This document shows, one piece after another, positions 39,164-50,593 of a stretch of 64,000 nucleotides of DNA. A program made the translations under genes and the position numbers. Each line of letters begins with the position of its first letter. Position 1 is the first letter of the stretch. The notes beneath the pieces were generated by a model. It worked only from the letters and a program-made list of their open reading frames with translations, was not told the origin of the DNA and did no database searches. This DNA comes from Streptococcus cuniculi (GTDB taxonomy: Bacteria > Bacillota > Bacilli > Lactobacillales > Streptococcaceae), in contig NZ_MSJM01000006.1 in assembly GCF_001921845.1 (NCBI RefSeq), positions 1 through 64,000 on the forward strand. Reading direction: 5' to 3'.

Positions 39164-40032
39164 TGTCCAAATATCTCCTTGCTTAGTTTTAGACCGGTTG
39201 GAGTGATGGCAAGGCCGCCCTCTGCTGTTTCTCGAAAGGCGGTAGGCAGGCTAGATCCGACTTGGTACATGGCAAGAATGACTTCGTCTGCAGGAATTTT
39301 GGACTCAATCCCTGCTAGCGCCATATCAGCTGCAACGAGGGCGTAGCTAGCTCCCATGGCATTTCGCTTGACGCACGGGACTTCTACAAGACCAGCAACA
39401 GGATCGCAAATCAGACCGAGCATATTTTTGATGACAAAGCAAATAGCCTGACTAGCTTGAAAGGCATTGCCACCTGCAGCTAAGGTAACGGCAGCAGCCG
39501 ACATGGCAGCGGCAGAGCCAACTTCGGCTTGACAGCCTCCTTCTGCTCCGGAAATAGAAGCATTGTTTGCAATTACCAGCCCAAAAGCTCCTGCTGTAAA
39601 GAGAAAGTCAAGCTGTTCTTTTTCTGTTAGTCCAAGTTTGTCAATGGCAACTCCAAGGACGGCAGGCAGGCAGCCAGCAGAGCCAGCAGTTGGGGTAGCG
39701 CAGACCAGTCCCATTTTGGCATTTAATTCATTTACCGCAATAGCATTGCGGGCAGCAGATAGAATCGTTTTGTCTGATAAGGTCTTGCCAGACTTGATAT
39801 AGCGCTCAAGCTTGGCTGCATCACCTCCTGTGAGACCTGACACCGATTTACTCTCTGTCAGACCGTCTAGAATCGAGGATTTCATGACTGTCAAGTTTCT
39901 TGACATCAGTGTCAAGATTTCTTCTCGAGAACGACCAGTCAGCTCGATTTCTGTTTCAATCATGAGTTCAGCGACACTACCTGAAAAGTCTTGATTTGCC
40001 TGTTTTACCAGTTCTTCAATTGTATAAAACAT
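39160..40032 (-). CDS. sdaAA: L-serine ammonia-lyase, alpha subunit
   Basis: Together with the beta subunit converts L-serine to pyruvate and ammonia through an oxygen-sensitive [4Fe-4S] cluster. 290 residues; the cluster cysteines are seen in SAGCLPAV, LICDPVAG and VPCVKRN, and GAEGGCQAE is another family motif. It follows sdaAB by 12 bases and overlaps the phosphatase gene. Confidence 0.94.
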   Translation of the reverse strand: MFYTIEELVKQANQDFSGSVAELMIETEIELTGRSREEILTLMSRNLTVMKSSILDGLTESKSVSGLTGGDAAKLERYIKSGKTLSDKTILSAARNAIAVNELNAKMGLVCATPTAGSAGCLPAVLGVAIDKLGLTEKEQLDFLFTAGAFGLVIANNASISGAEGGCQAEVGSAAAMSAAAVTLAAGGNAFQASQAICFVIKNMLGLICDPVAGLVEVPCVKRNAMGASYALVAADMALAGIESKIPADEVILAMYQVGSSLPTAFRETAEGGLAITPTGLKLSKEIFGQ

Positions 40033-40044
40033 ATTTTTCTCTTT

Positions 40045-40716
40045 CTAGTTGAAGAAATTGACATTGTGTAAATGCGGGATTTCTTCAATTTCAGCAATGG
40101 AATCGCCACATTGTCTGGAATCGACTTCAATAATCATAATTGCTTTTTCGCCAGCACTCTCTCGTGTCACGTTCATTTGGGCGATATTGATGTCATATTT
40201 TGATAGAATATCCGTCACTTTTGCAATCATTCCAGGCACATCTTGGTGGACGATGATGATGGTTGGGGTATTCATATTAAGGTTGACCGCAAAGCCGTTT
40301 AGCTCGGTCACCTGGATATTTCCTCCACCGATGGACACACCTGTTGCAGAAATGGATTTGTGGTCATTTTTGATAATGATACGGGTCGTATTTGGGTGAG
40401 GAGTATTGCTATCTTTATTGATTTTCCAGTAGACCTTGATGCCTCTTTCTCGTGCAATATCAAGGGAGTCTGGAATGCGAGGGTCATCTGTATCCATGCC
40501 TAAAATACCTGCTACCAGAGCGACATCTGTTCCGTGACCTCGATAGGTTTTGGCAAATGAATTGTAGAGTTGAAATTCGACTTCTGTCGGAGTCTCACCA
40601 AAGATAGATGAGACAATCTTGCCAATGCGGACAGCTCCTGCGGTATGGCTAGATGATGGACCAATCATGACGGGTCCAATAATGTCGAATACCGATTGAA
40701 ATTTTAAATTTGTCAT
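40045..40716 (-). CDS. sdaAB: L-serine ammonia-lyase, beta subunit
   Basis: 223 residues: the N-terminal dehydratase domain (IGPSSSHTAGAVRIG) and a C-terminal ACT domain (IIVHQDVPGMIAKVTDIL, about residues 148-223), which usually binds serine or another amino acid. First gene of the sdaAB-sdaAA-phosphatase operon. Its start is preceded by AAGGTATATG, a moderate site. Confidence 0.94.
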   Translation of the reverse strand: MTNLKFQSVFDIIGPVMIGPSSSHTAGAVRIGKIVSSIFGETPTEVEFQLYNSFAKTYRGHGTDVALVAGILGMDTDDPRIPDSLDIARERGIKVYWKINKDSNTPHPNTTRIIIKNDHKSISATGVSIGGGNIQVTELNGFAVNLNMNTPTIIIVHQDVPGMIAKVTDILSKYDINIAQMNVTRESAGEKAIMIIEVDSRQCGDSIAEIEEIPHLHNVNFFN

Positions 40717-40813
40717 ATACCTTCCTCATGTTTCTCTTATATGTATTATATCAGATAACGTTCGGAAAATCTGCTTCTTGATTTTATTTGCTAGAAAATA
40801 GCTAGGGATATGG

Positions 40814-40897
40814 TATAATACTGTCTGTGCCGTGAGGTACTTCAAAATCGACCTTCAATCGTTTTTTGAAAATAGACGGTGTAAACTTAGTTTACAC
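40814..40897 (+). promoter_or_regulatory. mnmA promoter and leader palindrome
   Basis: TGGTATAAT (40811-40819) is an extended -10 box with TATAAT at 40814-40819. In the 105-base leader stands the perfect palindrome GTGTAAAC-TTA-GTTTACAC (40879-40897), 27 bases before the mnmA start. It may be an operator or an RNA hairpin. Confidence 0.6.
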
Positions 40898-40900
40898 TAG

Positions 40901-42046
<1,146 letters not shown>

Positions 42047-42051
42047 AACTG

Positions 42052-42246
42052 TCAATCATGTTGACAATGAAAAAAGCTAATTATCTTTTCGATTGATGAT
42101 GAAAATCGTAGTGATAAAGTAATTGCTATAAATAAAATGTATAGGTCTTTCAAGGGATTGTCAGTAGCACGAATGTACATCAAGACGGTAAGTGTGCAAA
42201 TAAGCATGGAAACTAAAATGATATTGGTTCTTATCTTGTAAATCAC
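42052..42246 (-). CDS. Possible small membrane protein
   Basis: 64-residue frame, read from a GTG at 42246, with two hydrophobic segments (about 9-25 and 34-50) and a terminal CQHD. AGAAAGG lies directly before the GTG, too close for efficient use, and no better start exists. Not recognised; it may be a real small membrane protein or chance. Confidence 0.35.
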   Translation of the reverse strand: MIYKIRTNIILVSMLICTLTVLMYIRATDNPLKDLYILFIAITLSLRFSSSIEKIISFFHCQHD

Positions 42247-42325
42247 CTTTCTGTATTTGTAAATAGGATACCGTAGATTGTCAAAGAGAACAATGATAAC
42301 CGAGGGAATTTTTCATTCGAATTAG

Positions 42326-42355
42326 TTGACTTTTCAGCCTGCCTTTTGCTACAAT
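42326..42355 (+). promoter_or_regulatory. Promoter of the NUDIX-mnmG operon
   Basis: TTGACT (42326-42331) and TACAAT (42350-42355) spaced by 18 bases. Confidence 0.8.
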
Positions 42356-42458
42356 ATGGATAACAATGCTATGATGGTCAAAGCTCATAGGAATTGGACG
42401 TTTTTTGCGTACAGTTTCTGAGGGTTTTGGCTCTTTTTGTGTAGAAATGAGGTATCGT

Positions 42459-42932
42459 GTGGATTTTCGAACAAAAAAAGACCAGCAGATTTTTGGGGTT
42501 CGAGCGACAGCACTGATTCTGAAAGATCAAAAGCTCTTTCTTTCCTACCGTGAGGACACTAAGAAATATTATACGATTGGCGGAGCTGTCAAAGTTGGGG
42601 AATCAACAGAAGATGCGGTTGTTCGTGAAGTCAAGGAAGAGCTGGGCATCGCGGTAGCGGTCAAGCAATTAGCCTTTATTGTGGAAAATCAGTTTACAGC
42701 AGTTGACAAGGGAGAAATGATTGACTTTCATAATATTGAATTTCATTATCTTGTTGAGCCCTTAGAAGAAGTACCTTATAACATGATGGAGGAAGGGGAT
42801 ACGTCACCCTGTTATGGGATAAAAGTTGACAACCTTGTCAACATAGATGTAGTTCCCGCTTTTTTGAAAACGTCTTTGCCAAATTGGTCAGGAAATGTGG
42901 AACAGATTCGATTAAAGGAGACTAGGAAATGA
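42459..42932 (+). CDS. NUDIX hydrolase
   Basis: 157 residues if the GTG at 42459 is used, which has GAGG six bases upstream; an ATG at 42447 is also possible. The NUDIX box is complete: [24 protein letters not shown]. Such enzymes clear nucleoside diphosphate derivatives; the substrate is unknown. It overlaps the start of mnmG by four bases (ATGA) and therefore is in the same operon as tRNA modification. Confidence 0.88.
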   Translation: MDFRTKKDQQIFGVRATALILKDQKLFLSYREDTKKYYTIGGAVKVGESTEDAVVREVKEELGIAVAVKQLAFIVENQFTAVDKGEMIDFHNIEFHYLVEPLEEVPYNMMEEGDTSPCYGIKVDNLVNIDVVPAFLKTSLPNWSGNVEQIRLKETRK

Positions 42933-44845
42933 CATATACATTTACAGAAGAGTATGATGTGGTAGTAATTGGGGCAGGACATGCTGGGGTAGAAGCAGGT
43001 CTTGCAACCAGTCGGATGGGCTGTAAAACCCTACTTGCGACGATTAACTTGGATATGGTGGCTTTTATGCCCTGCAATCCGTCTATTGGTGGCTCGGCTA
43101 AGGGAATTGTGGTCCGTGAGATTGATGCCCTCGGTGGTGAAATGGGGCGCAATATTGATAAGACCTACATTCAGATGAAAATGTTGAATACGGGAAAAGG
43201 CCCTGCCGTACGTGCCCTTCGAGCTCAGGCAGACAAGGCCAAATATTCGCTTGAAATGAAGCGGACTGTTGAAAAGCAGGAAAACCTGACCCTTCGTCAG
43301 ACGATGATTGATGAAATTTTGGTAGAAGATGGCCGAGTGATTGGTGTTCGGACAGCGACCAATCAGTATCTTGCGGCAAAGGCAGTCGTGGTCACAACTG
43401 GAACTGCTCTGCGTGGTGAGATTATCATCGGGGATTTGAAATATTCATCTGGTCCAAATAACAGTCTGGCTTCTGTCACTTTGGCCGATAATTTGAAAGA
43501 CTTGGGTCTTGAAATTGGGCGGTTTAAAACAGGAACTCCGCCTCGTGTCAATGCACGTACGGTTGATTATGCTGCAACAGAAATTCAACCCGGAGATGAG
43601 AAGCCCAATCATTTTTCATTCCTATCAAAAGATGAGGATTATGTGCAAGACCAGATTCCATGCTGGCTAACCTATACCAATGCGCGCAGTCATGAAATTA
43701 TCAATAGTAATTTGCACCGTGCGCCGATGTTTTCAGGTGTGGTCAAGGGGGTGGGCCCACGTTATTGTCCGTCGATTGAGGATAAAATCGTTCGCTTTGC
43801 AGATAAAGAACGGCACCAGTTGTTCCTAGAGCCAGAGGGGCGTGATACGGACGAGATTTATATCCAAGGTCTATCGACCAGTCTCCCAGAAGATGTGCAA
43901 AAGGACTTGGTGCATTCTATCAAGGGGCTTGAAAATGCCGAGATGATGCGGACTGGCTATGCAATTGAGTACGATATGGTCATGCCCCATCAGTTGCGGG
44001 CGACCCTTGAAACCAAGAAAATTTCAGGACTCTTTACTGCTGGTCAGACCAATGGGACTTCTGGTTATGAAGAGGCTGCTGGTCAGGGAATTGTCGCGGG
44101 TATCAATGCGGCGCTGAAAGTGCAGGGCAAGCCAGAGTTAATTTTGAAGCGTAGCGATGGCTATATCGGCGTGATGATTGATGATTTGGTGACCAAAGGA
44201 ACGGTTGAGCCTTATCGACTGTTGACGAGTCGGGCGGAGTATCGCTTGATTTTGCGTCATGATAATGCAGATATGCGCTTGACGGAAATTGGTCGTCAGG
44301 TTGGTTTGGTCAATGATGAACGCTACCAAGTCTTCCAGATTCATAAACATCAATTTGAAAATGAAATGGCGCGGTTGGATTCAATCAAGTTGAAGCCTGT
44401 CAAGGAAACCAATGAAAAGGTTGTCGCTATGGGCTTTAAACCCTTGACTGATGCGCTGACAGCCAAGGAATTTATGCGTAGACCCGAGGTGACCTATGCA
44501 GATGTAGTCCAATTTGTAGGTCCTGCTGCGGAGGAATTGTCTGATAAGACCATTGAATTGATTGAAACCGAGGTCAAGTATGAGGGCTATATCAGCAAGG
44601 CCTTGGATCAGGTTGAGAAGATGAAGCGGATGGAGGAAAAACGGATTTCAGCAGACATTGACTGGGATGATATTGACTCGATTGCGACCGAAGCACGGCA
44701 GAAGTTTAAGCTGATTGCTCCTGAAACGATTGGGCAGGCCAGCCGTATATCGGGGGTCAATCCAGCGGATATTTCAATCCTCATGGTTTATCTAGAAGGG
44801 CGTAGCCGTTCCATTTCAAAGAATAAAGCAAAAAATAATGACTAA
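42929..44845 (+). CDS. mnmG: tRNA uridine 5-carboxymethylaminomethyl modification enzyme MnmG
   Basis: FAD-dependent partner of MnmE that installs cmnm5 on U34. 638 residues with the FAD Rossmann motif [10 protein letters not shown] (14-23) and the two GidA signature blocks ([30 protein letters not shown]). Normal length. Start codon overlaps the NUDIX gene stop. Confidence 0.98.
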   Translation: MTYTFTEEYDVVVIGAGHAGVEAGLATSRMGCKTLLATINLDMVAFMPCNPSIGGSAKGIVVREIDALGGEMGRNIDKTYIQMKMLNTGKGPAVRALRAQADKAKYSLEMKRTVEKQENLTLRQTMIDEILVEDGRVIGVRTATNQYLAAKAVVVTTGTALRGEIIIGDLKYSSGPNNSLASVTLADNLKDLGLEIGRFKTGTPPRVNARTVDYAATEIQPGDEKPNHFSFLSKDEDYVQDQIPCWLTYTNARSHEIINSNLHRAPMFSGVVKGVGPRYCPSIEDKIVRFADKERHQLFLEPEGRDTDEIYIQGLSTSLPEDVQKDLVHSIKGLENAEMMRTGYAIEYDMVMPHQLRATLETKKISGLFTAGQTNGTSGYEEAAGQGIVAGINAALKVQGKPELILKRSDGYIGVMIDDLVTKGTVEPYRLLTSRAEYRLILRHDNADMRLTEIGRQVGLVNDERYQVFQIHKHQFENEMARLDSIKLKPVKETNEKVVAMGFKPLTDALTAKEFMRRPEVTYADVVQFVGPAAEELSDKTIELIETEVKYEGYISKALDQVEKMKRMEEKRISADIDWDDIDSIATEARQKFKLIAPETIGQASRISGVNPADISILMVYLEGRSRSISKNKAKNND

Positions 44846-44871
44846 AGACTGGGCATTTGTCTGGTCTTTTT
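44844..44871 (+). terminator. Terminator of mnmG
   Basis: AAAGACT and GGTCTTTT pair, with a T run, directly after the mnmG stop. Confidence 0.7.
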
Positions 44872-44943
44872 GTAAATCTTCTGTGGAAATAGAAGCTAGC
44901 ATTTTCAGCGGTTTTATGGTAAAATGGCAAGCAGAGGTTAGTG

Positions 44944-46905
44944 ATGAAAAAATTTCGATTTTCAACGATTCATTTTGTGATGATTGGGGTAATCCTCTTT
45001 GGATTATTGGCTTTGATACAGGGCTTATACCCAACTTCGACAATTACCTATTTATCCATTTTTTTAGCTCTCTTTTTGCTGGTCTTGCTTTTTATTTTCC
45101 AAAAGCATTCCTACGAAGTGAGTGAAGTAGAGCAAATTGAGTATTTAAATGCCCAGGCTGATAATGGCTTGATGCGCCTGCTCGCACATATGCCTGTCGG
45201 GGTCATTAAGATTCGTTTAGACGACAATCAAGTGGAGTGGTTTAATCCTTATGCTGAACTGCTGTTTGTCAAAGAAGACGGAGAGTTTGATCAGCGTAAA
45301 CTGCGTGAAATCATTGACGCAGGCTTAGACGAGGACCGGACTTACGTAACGGTCGCAGATAAGCGTTATGCCGTCTATGTCGATTTTGAGCAGGGGATTT
45401 TTTACTTTTTTGACGCATCAACAGAGTATTATGCGACTTCCAATCTGATTGGTAGTAGACCTGCGATTGGGATTATCTCCATCGATAATTACGATGAGTT
45501 AGAAGATATTTACTCGGATTCTCAAATTAGCCAGATCAATAGTTTCTTAGCGCAATTTGTGTCTGATTTTGCAAATGAAAATGGAATCTACTACCGCCGT
45601 GGGACCATGGACCGCTTTTATTTCTTTACAGACTACGCGGTCTTGGAGAAATTGATTGAGGACAAATTTTCGGTTATCAATCGTTTTCGTGATGAGGCAA
45701 AACAGCTCGAACTAGCTCTTACCTTGAGTATGGGGATTGCTTACGGAGCAAATAATCATCAGCAGATCGGTCAGATTGCCCTGCAAAATCTCAATATGGC
45801 CGAGGTTCGTGGTGGGGACCAGGTCGTTGTCAAAGAAAACGATGAGAGCAAGCAGCCCCTCTTTTTCGGTGGCGGTTCGGCCTCATCCGTCAAGCGTACG
45901 AGAACCCGTACCCGTGCCATGATGACCGCTGTCTCTGATAAGTTAAAAACGGTTGATGCAGTATTTGTTGTCGGACACCGCAATTTGGATATGGACGCTC
46001 TGGGTTCTGCTGTGGGGATGCAGTATTTTGCTCAAAACATCATGAACAATGCCTATACAGTCTATGACGATCAGGATATGGGGGCTGATATTCAGCGTGC
46101 GGTTGAAAAATTAGCGCAGGAAAATTGCTCTAATCTGGTGACGGTTGAGGAGGCGAAAAAGCAGGTAACAGCTCAATCGCTTCTCATCATGGTGGACCAC
46201 TCGAAAATCGGCTTGACCCTGTCCAAGGAATTTTACGAATTGTTTAGTCAGGTGGTCGTGGTTGATCATCATCGTCGCGATGCGGATTTCCCAGACAATG
46301 CAGTCTTGACCTATATTGAAAGTGGTGCAAGTTCTGCTAGTGAATTGGTGACAGAATTGATTCAGTTCCAAAACGACAAGCACCACAAACTCAATCGTCT
46401 GCAGTCCAGTCTTTTGATGGCGGGAATTATGCTGGATACCAAGAATTTTACGGCGCGTGTGACCAGTAGGACCTTTGATGTGGCTAGCTACCTTAGAAAT
46501 CGCGGTAGCGATAGTTCAGAAATTCAGCAGATTGCGGCTACGGATTTCAATGAATACCGTCAAATCAATGAATTGATTCTAAGAGGACAGAAGTTGACCA
46601 ATCATATTGTCCTCGTCTGTGGTGCACAAGAAACCGTCTACGACAATGTTGTTCCAAGTAAGGCGGCCGATACCATTCTTGAGATGGCAGGGATTGAAGC
46701 AGTCTTTGTCATCACCAAAAATGTCAATGATTACATTGCCATTTCAGCGCGGAGCAGAAGCAAGGTCAATGTTCAACGAATCATGGAAGAGATGGGCGGT
46801 GGCGGTCATTTTAATCTCGCAGCAGCTCAGATTCATGATCAATCACTCGAACAGGTTCAGGAGAAATTGCATCAAGTGATTCAGGAAGAATTAAAAGAAG
46901 AATAG
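44944..46905 (+). CDS. gdpP: Cyclic-di-AMP phosphodiesterase GdpP
   Basis: Degrades c-di-AMP and so affects wall, osmotic balance and beta-lactam tolerance. Start at ATG 44944 with GAGG six bases upstream. Two membrane segments (about 10-52), a PAS-like sensor (about 75-150), a degenerate GGDEF domain lacking the usual motif, then the DHH module ([11 protein letters not shown]) and the DHHA1 motif [13 protein letters not shown]. 653 residues. First gene of the gdpP-rplI-dnaB unit, as in most streptococci. Confidence 0.97.
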   Translation: MKKFRFSTIHFVMIGVILFGLLALIQGLYPTSTITYLSIFLALFLLVLLFIFQKHSYEVSEVEQIEYLNAQADNGLMRLLAHMPVGVIKIRLDDNQVEWFNPYAELLFVKEDGEFDQRKLREIIDAGLDEDRTYVTVADKRYAVYVDFEQGIFYFFDASTEYYATSNLIGSRPAIGIISIDNYDELEDIYSDSQISQINSFLAQFVSDFANENGIYYRRGTMDRFYFFTDYAVLEKLIEDKFSVINRFRDEAKQLELALTLSMGIAYGANNHQQIGQIALQNLNMAEVRGGDQVVVKENDESKQPLFFGGGSASSVKRTRTRTRAMMTAVSDKLKTVDAVFVVGHRNLDMDALGSAVGMQYFAQNIMNNAYTVYDDQDMGADIQRAVEKLAQENCSNLVTVEEAKKQVTAQSLLIMVDHSKIGLTLSKEFYELFSQVVVVDHHRRDADFPDNAVLTYIESGASSASELVTELIQFQNDKHHKLNRLQSSLLMAGIMLDTKNFTARVTSRTFDVASYLRNRGSDSSEIQQIAATDFNEYRQINELILRGQKLTNHIVLVCGAQETVYDNVVPSKAADTILEMAGIEAVFVITKNVNDYIAISARSRSKVNVQRIMEEMGGGGHFNLAAAQIHDQSLEQVQEKLHQVIQEELKEE

Positions 46906-46916
46906 GAGAGTTCCTC

Positions 46917-47369
46917 ATGAAAGTCATTTTTTTAGCAGATGTGAAAGGCAAGGGAAAAAAGGGAGAAATTAAGGAAGTTCCAACAGGCTACGCCCAGAAT
47001 TTCTTGATTAAGAAAAACCTTGCCAAGGAAGCGACCAACCAAGCGATTGGTGAATTACGCGGCAAACAAAAATCACAAGAAAAAGCGCATGCTGAAATGG
47101 TAGCAGAAGCAAAAGCTATAAAAGCCAAATTGGCTGAAGAAGCAACGCTTGTATCCTTTGTGGAAAAAGTTGGTCCAGATGGCCGTACTTTTGGTTCCAT
47201 TACGAGCAAGAAAATTGCCGAAGAATTGGAAAAACAATTCGGCATCAAAGTGGATAAACGCAACATTCAATTGGACCACCCGATTCGTGCGGTTGGCTTG
47301 ATTGATGTGCCTGTTAAAATTTATCAAGATGTGACAGGTGTGATTAACTTGAGTATCAAAGAAGCCTAG
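46917..47369 (+). CDS. rplI: 50S ribosomal protein L9
   Basis: 150 residues: the N-terminal domain ([31 protein letters not shown]), the long central helix and the C-terminal rRNA-binding domain. It lies 11 bases behind gdpP and 32 before dnaB, the classical gdpP-rplI-dnaB order. Confidence 0.98.
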   Translation: MKVIFLADVKGKGKKGEIKEVPTGYAQNFLIKKNLAKEATNQAIGELRGKQKSQEKAHAEMVAEAKAIKAKLAEEATLVSFVEKVGPDGRTFGSITSKKIAEELEKQFGIKVDKRNIQLDHPIRAVGLIDVPVKIYQDVTGVINLSIKEA

Positions 47370-47401
47370 GTCAATCATACCAGAGATAGGAGGTGAGAAT
47401 C

Positions 47402-48757
47402 TTGGCAGAATTAGATGAATTGCGTGTGCAACCTCAAGATATTTTGGCGGAGCAGTCGGTCCTTGGTGCGATTTTCATCGACGAGGGAAAGCTGGTCTTT
47501 GTCCGCGAATATATTGAAGCAGATGATTTTTTCAAATATGCCCACCAGTTGATTTTTAAAGCCATGATCGCTCTTTCAGATCGGCATGAGGTCATCGATG
47601 CAACGACCATGCGCAACTACTTGGCCAACCATGGTGATTTGGAAAATATTGGTGGCTTGAGCTATTTAGCCGAGGTCATCAATTCGGTACCAACCTCTGC
47701 CAATGCCGAGTTTTATGCCAAGATTGTTGCTGAAAAATCGAATTTACGCAAATTGATTGCGCGGTTGACCGATTCGATCAACCAAGCCTATGATGGGGCG
47801 GATGAGTCAGATGAAATCATTGCGCGTGCGGAAAAAGCCTTAATCGATGTCAGCGAAGGTGCTAGTCGGAGCGGTTTCAAGCAGATTGAAGATATTTTGA
47901 ATCTCAACTTTGAAAACCTTGAAATTCGTTCGCGCCAAACTTCTGATATTACAGGGATTGCGACAGGTTATCCAGCCTTGGACGCCATGACAACAGGCTT
48001 GCACGAAGAAGAATTGATTATTTTGGCGGCTCGTCCTGCGGTCGGAAAAACCGCCTTCGCCCTCAATATTGCGCAAAATATTGGTACAAAATTAGGTAAG
48101 ACCGTCGCCATCTTTTCTCTGGAAATGGGGGCAGAAAGTCTGGTTGACCGGATGCTTGCTGCAGAAGGGATGATCAATTCGCGCTCCATTCGGACAGGTC
48201 ATTTGACAGATGAGGAATGGCAGAAGCTAACCATGGCGCAGGCAAATCTGGCCAATGCGAGTATTTACATCGATGATACGCCAGGGATTAAGATCACAGA
48301 GATTCGTTCTCGCTCCCGTAAGTTGGCCCAGGAAACTGGCAATCTTGGTTTGATTTTGATTGACTACTTGCAGTTGATTACAGGGACTGGTCGGGAAAAC
48401 CGCCAGCAGGAGGTCTCTGAAATTTCGCGGCAATTGAAGATTTTAGCCAAGGAATTGAAAGTGCCAGTCATTGCCCTCAGTCAGCTGTCCCGTGGTGTGG
48501 AACAGCGGCAGGATAAGCGGCCAGTCTTGTCCGACATTCGTGAGTCAGGGTCTATCGAGCAGGATGCGGACATCGTTGCTTTCTTGTATCGTGATGATTA
48601 CTATGAACGCGGAGAGCAAGAAGACGGTGGCATTCCCAATAATACCGTTGAGGTGATTATTGAAAAAAACCGTTCAGGGGCGCGTGGAACCGTCGAGTTA
48701 ATGTTCCAAAAAGAGTATAACAAGTTTTCAAGTATTTCCAAGAGAGAGGATGGATAA
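47402..48757 (+). CDS. dnaB: Replicative DNA helicase DnaB (DnaC in Bacillus naming)
   Basis: Hexameric helicase of the replisome. Translation starts at TTG 47402 (first residues M-AELDELRVQ), preceded by AGGAGGTGAG; the upstream ATG frame has no site. 451 residues, with Walker A ARPAVGKTAF (about 208-217), Walker B LILIDYLQ and the C-terminal DnaB motifs (DIRESGSIEQDADIVAF). Confidence 0.97.
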   Translation: MAELDELRVQPQDILAEQSVLGAIFIDEGKLVFVREYIEADDFFKYAHQLIFKAMIALSDRHEVIDATTMRNYLANHGDLENIGGLSYLAEVINSVPTSANAEFYAKIVAEKSNLRKLIARLTDSINQAYDGADESDEIIARAEKALIDVSEGASRSGFKQIEDILNLNFENLEIRSRQTSDITGIATGYPALDAMTTGLHEEELIILAARPAVGKTAFALNIAQNIGTKLGKTVAIFSLEMGAESLVDRMLAAEGMINSRSIRTGHLTDEEWQKLTMAQANLANASIYIDDTPGIKITEIRSRSRKLAQETGNLGLILIDYLQLITGTGRENRQQEVSEISRQLKILAKELKVPVIALSQLSRGVEQRQDKRPVLSDIRESGSIEQDADIVAFLYRDDYYERGEQEDGGIPNNTVEVIIEKNRSGARGTVELMFQKEYNKFSSISKREDG

Positions 48758-48759
48758 GA

Positions 48760-49011
48760 ATGAGTGATGCATTTACAGATGTTGCCAAAATGAAGCAAAT
48801 CAAAGAAGATATTAAAAACCACGAGGGACAAATTGTCGAGTTGACCCTTGAAAATGGTCGCAAACGCGAGAAAAACAAACAAGGCCGAATTACCGAGGTC
48901 TACCAATCTCTCTTCATCGTCGAATACGAAGATCCTAACAATACCTTTGTGGAATCTTATACGTATTCGGATGTCTTAACCGAAAAGATTTTGATTCATT
49001 ATTTGGATTAG
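48760..49011 (+). CDS. veg: Veg family protein
   Basis: 83-residue protein beginning MSDAFTDVAKMKQIKEDI, with the Veg-type sequence QIVELTLENGRKREKNKQGRI. In Bacillus Veg stimulates biofilm formation through SinR; the streptococcal role is unknown. It starts two bases after the dnaB stop, so it is part of the same transcript. Confidence 0.9.
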   Translation: MSDAFTDVAKMKQIKEDIKNHEGQIVELTLENGRKREKNKQGRITEVYQSLFIVEYEDPNNTFVESYTYSDVLTEKILIHYLD

Positions 49012-49018
49012 TTGGAAT

Positions 49019-49054
49019 AAAAGGCTTTACAAAGCCTTTTTTCTATGTTATACT
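49019..49054 (+). promoter_or_regulatory. Terminator overlapping the rpsD promoter
   Basis: AAAAGGCTTT / AAGCCTTTTTT (49019-49043) is a terminator for the veg transcript. The -35 box TTTACA (49026-49031) of the next promoter lies within its stem, and TATACT (49049-49054) follows at a spacing of 17. A short base run thus ends one transcript and begins the next. Confidence 0.8.
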
Positions 49055-49059
49055 GTTCT

Positions 49060-49209
49060 TTGTGTGAAATAGCAGCAGAGGAATATGAAGCTCGTCAACA
49101 GGTACTTTGCAATAGAAGTAACCTTAGCTGTTTAGGCGAAGGGTATCTGCACGAATCAGGATTTCTCAAAGACTATTTCCATAAAAACTATTTTATGGAG
49201 GACATTATT
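49060..49209 (+). promoter_or_regulatory. rpsD leader
   Basis: About 150 bases between promoter and start with several partly paired segments. Leaders of rpsD in Firmicutes are known to bind ribosomal protein S4 for feedback control; I infer the same here from position and do not see a definite fold. GGAGG lies at the end, 9 bases before the ATG. Confidence 0.45.
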
Positions 49210-49821
49210 ATGTCACGTTATACAGGACCATCTTGGAAACAAGCTCGTCGTCTTGGTTTATCACTTACAGGTACAGGTAAAGAGCTTGCTCGTCGTAACT
49301 ATGTACCAGGTCAACACGGACCAAACAACCGCAGCAAATTGTCAGAATACGGTTTGCAATTGGCTGAAAAACAAAAACTTCGTTTCTCTTACGGTGTAGG
49401 TGAAAAACAATTCCGTAACTTGTTCGTACAAGCTACAAAAATCAAAGGCGGAATCCTTGGTTTCAACTTCATGCTTCTTCTTGAGCGTCGTTTGGACAAC
49501 GTTGTTTACCGTTTAGGTCTTGCAACTACTCGTCGTCAAGCACGTCAATTTGTAAACCACGGTCACATCCTTGTTGACGGAAAACGCGTTGACATCCCTA
49601 GCTACCGTGTTGAAGTTGGTCAAGTGATTTCAGTTCGTGAGAAATCAATGAAAGTTCCTGCAATCCTTGAAGCTGTTGAAGCAACTCTTGGACGTCCAGC
49701 ATTCGTATCATTCGACGCTGACAAACTTGAAGGATCATTGACTCGCCTTCCAGAGCGCGACGAAATCAACCCAGAAATTAACGAAGCACTTGTCGTTGAA
49801 TTCTACAACAAAATGCTTTAA
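49210..49821 (+). CDS. rpsD: 30S ribosomal protein S4
   Basis: 203 residues starting [23 protein letters not shown]. The S4 RNA-binding domain (about 95-155: [41 protein letters not shown]) is complete. ATG 49210 has GGAGG upstream; a frame reading further upstream passes the leader and is not used. Codon use is strongly biased, as expected for a highly expressed protein. Confidence 0.98.
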   Translation: MSRYTGPSWKQARRLGLSLTGTGKELARRNYVPGQHGPNNRSKLSEYGLQLAEKQKLRFSYGVGEKQFRNLFVQATKIKGGILGFNFMLLLERRLDNVVYRLGLATTRRQARQFVNHGHILVDGKRVDIPSYRVEVGQVISVREKSMKVPAILEAVEATLGRPAFVSFDADKLEGSLTRLPERDEINPEINEALVVEFYNKML

Positions 49822-49838
49822 TTTCATTACTTACTTTA

Positions 49839-49864
49839 CAGAAAGCCTACAACAGTGGGCTTTT
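49839..49864 (+). terminator. Terminator of rpsD
   Basis: AAAGCCTA / TGGGCTTT with a T run. The next ORF begins directly behind it. Confidence 0.85.
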
Positions 49865-49865
49865 T

Positions 49866-50282
49866 GTGTTGTTTAAAGAACATAAGCTGAATGCGACTTA
49901 TCGTGCATATATCGATGAACACCTGTTTTTGGCTCGGAATGTCAAGCGTGAGCACTATTATTACAACCCTGATAGCTATGCGAAGCAGGAGTTTAAGTTA
50001 CAAAAAGAAAAAGACATATTTGATAAGCAAAGAGAGCTAAAAAGTGGTATAATTGGTGTAACAACAATAGATGACATCGAAATCAAGGATATATCTCAAC
50101 ATTTAATAGAGCGTATTATTGAACGAAGCGGGACATCTGAGACGATACTTTCTGCTCTCAAGAATCCTTTGGAAATGACTTATACTAAATATGATGAAAA
50201 CGGCAGGTCATCTAAGCAGTATAGAGGTGCTGTTACAACTGTTGCGGTGAATCCCGAAATAGGTAAATATCGTTTCGACTAA
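49866..50282 (+). pseudogene. Orphan nuclease-like domain (phage minor-head BECR-type fragment)
   Basis: 138-residue frame from a GTG lying on the last bases of the rpsD terminator; no own ribosome-binding site or promoter. The C-terminal part (DISQHLIERIIERSGTSETILSALKNP...NPEIGKYRFD) resembles the BECR-fold (barnase/EndoU/colicin-like) nuclease end of phage minor-head or polymorphic toxin proteins, with a conserved His and an NPE-type segment. The N-terminal ~60 residues are basic and unrelated to that domain as far as I can tell. It ends early compared with typical members. Probably a recombined fragment, possibly expressed by read-through from rpsD. The call rests on recollected family features, not a search. 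Confidence 0.55.
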
Positions 50283-50311
50283 TCCAACGAGACGAAACAT
50301 CAGAAAACGAC

Positions 50312-50542
50312 ATGAAGTATATAAAAATGAAGATGAGTAATTTCTTTTCAGAAGATGAATTTTTAAAAATACAATCAATACTACCTCGTTGGGAATTTTC
50401 GAAAGAATATTCAGATGAGGAAATTGATATATTTGACGAAGAAATCGAGAGAATGGAGCAGTTGAAAGGCTTTGAGTCTGAAGATGGTCGATTTCTTGGT
50501 GATATGATAAACAAATTTAGAAATAATCCTAAATACGCTTAA
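50312..50542 (+). CDS. Small acidic protein, possible immunity partner
   Basis: 76 residues from the ATG at 50312, of which about 19 are Asp/Glu (SEDEFLKI, SDEEIDIFDEEIERM). Acidic, globular and short, following a nuclease-like frame by 29 bases; these are common properties of immunity proteins for toxic nuclease domains. No family is recognised. No clear ribosome-binding site is seen; an internal ATG at 50327 (MKMSNFF) is an alternative. The terminator stem at 50541 covers its stop codon. Confidence 0.5.
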   Translation: MKYIKMKMSNFFSEDEFLKIQSILPRWEFSKEYSDEEIDIFDEEIERMEQLKGFESEDGRFLGDMINKFRNNPKYA

Positions 50543-50570
50543 GCACTTAGCACAATCTAGGTGCTTTTCT
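50541..50570 (+). terminator. Terminator after the acidic ORF
   Basis: AAGCACTTAG and CTAGGTGCTT pair around CACAAT, then TTTTC. Confidence 0.7.
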
Positions 50571-50593
50571 TATGCTCAAAAACAGGAGGAAAC

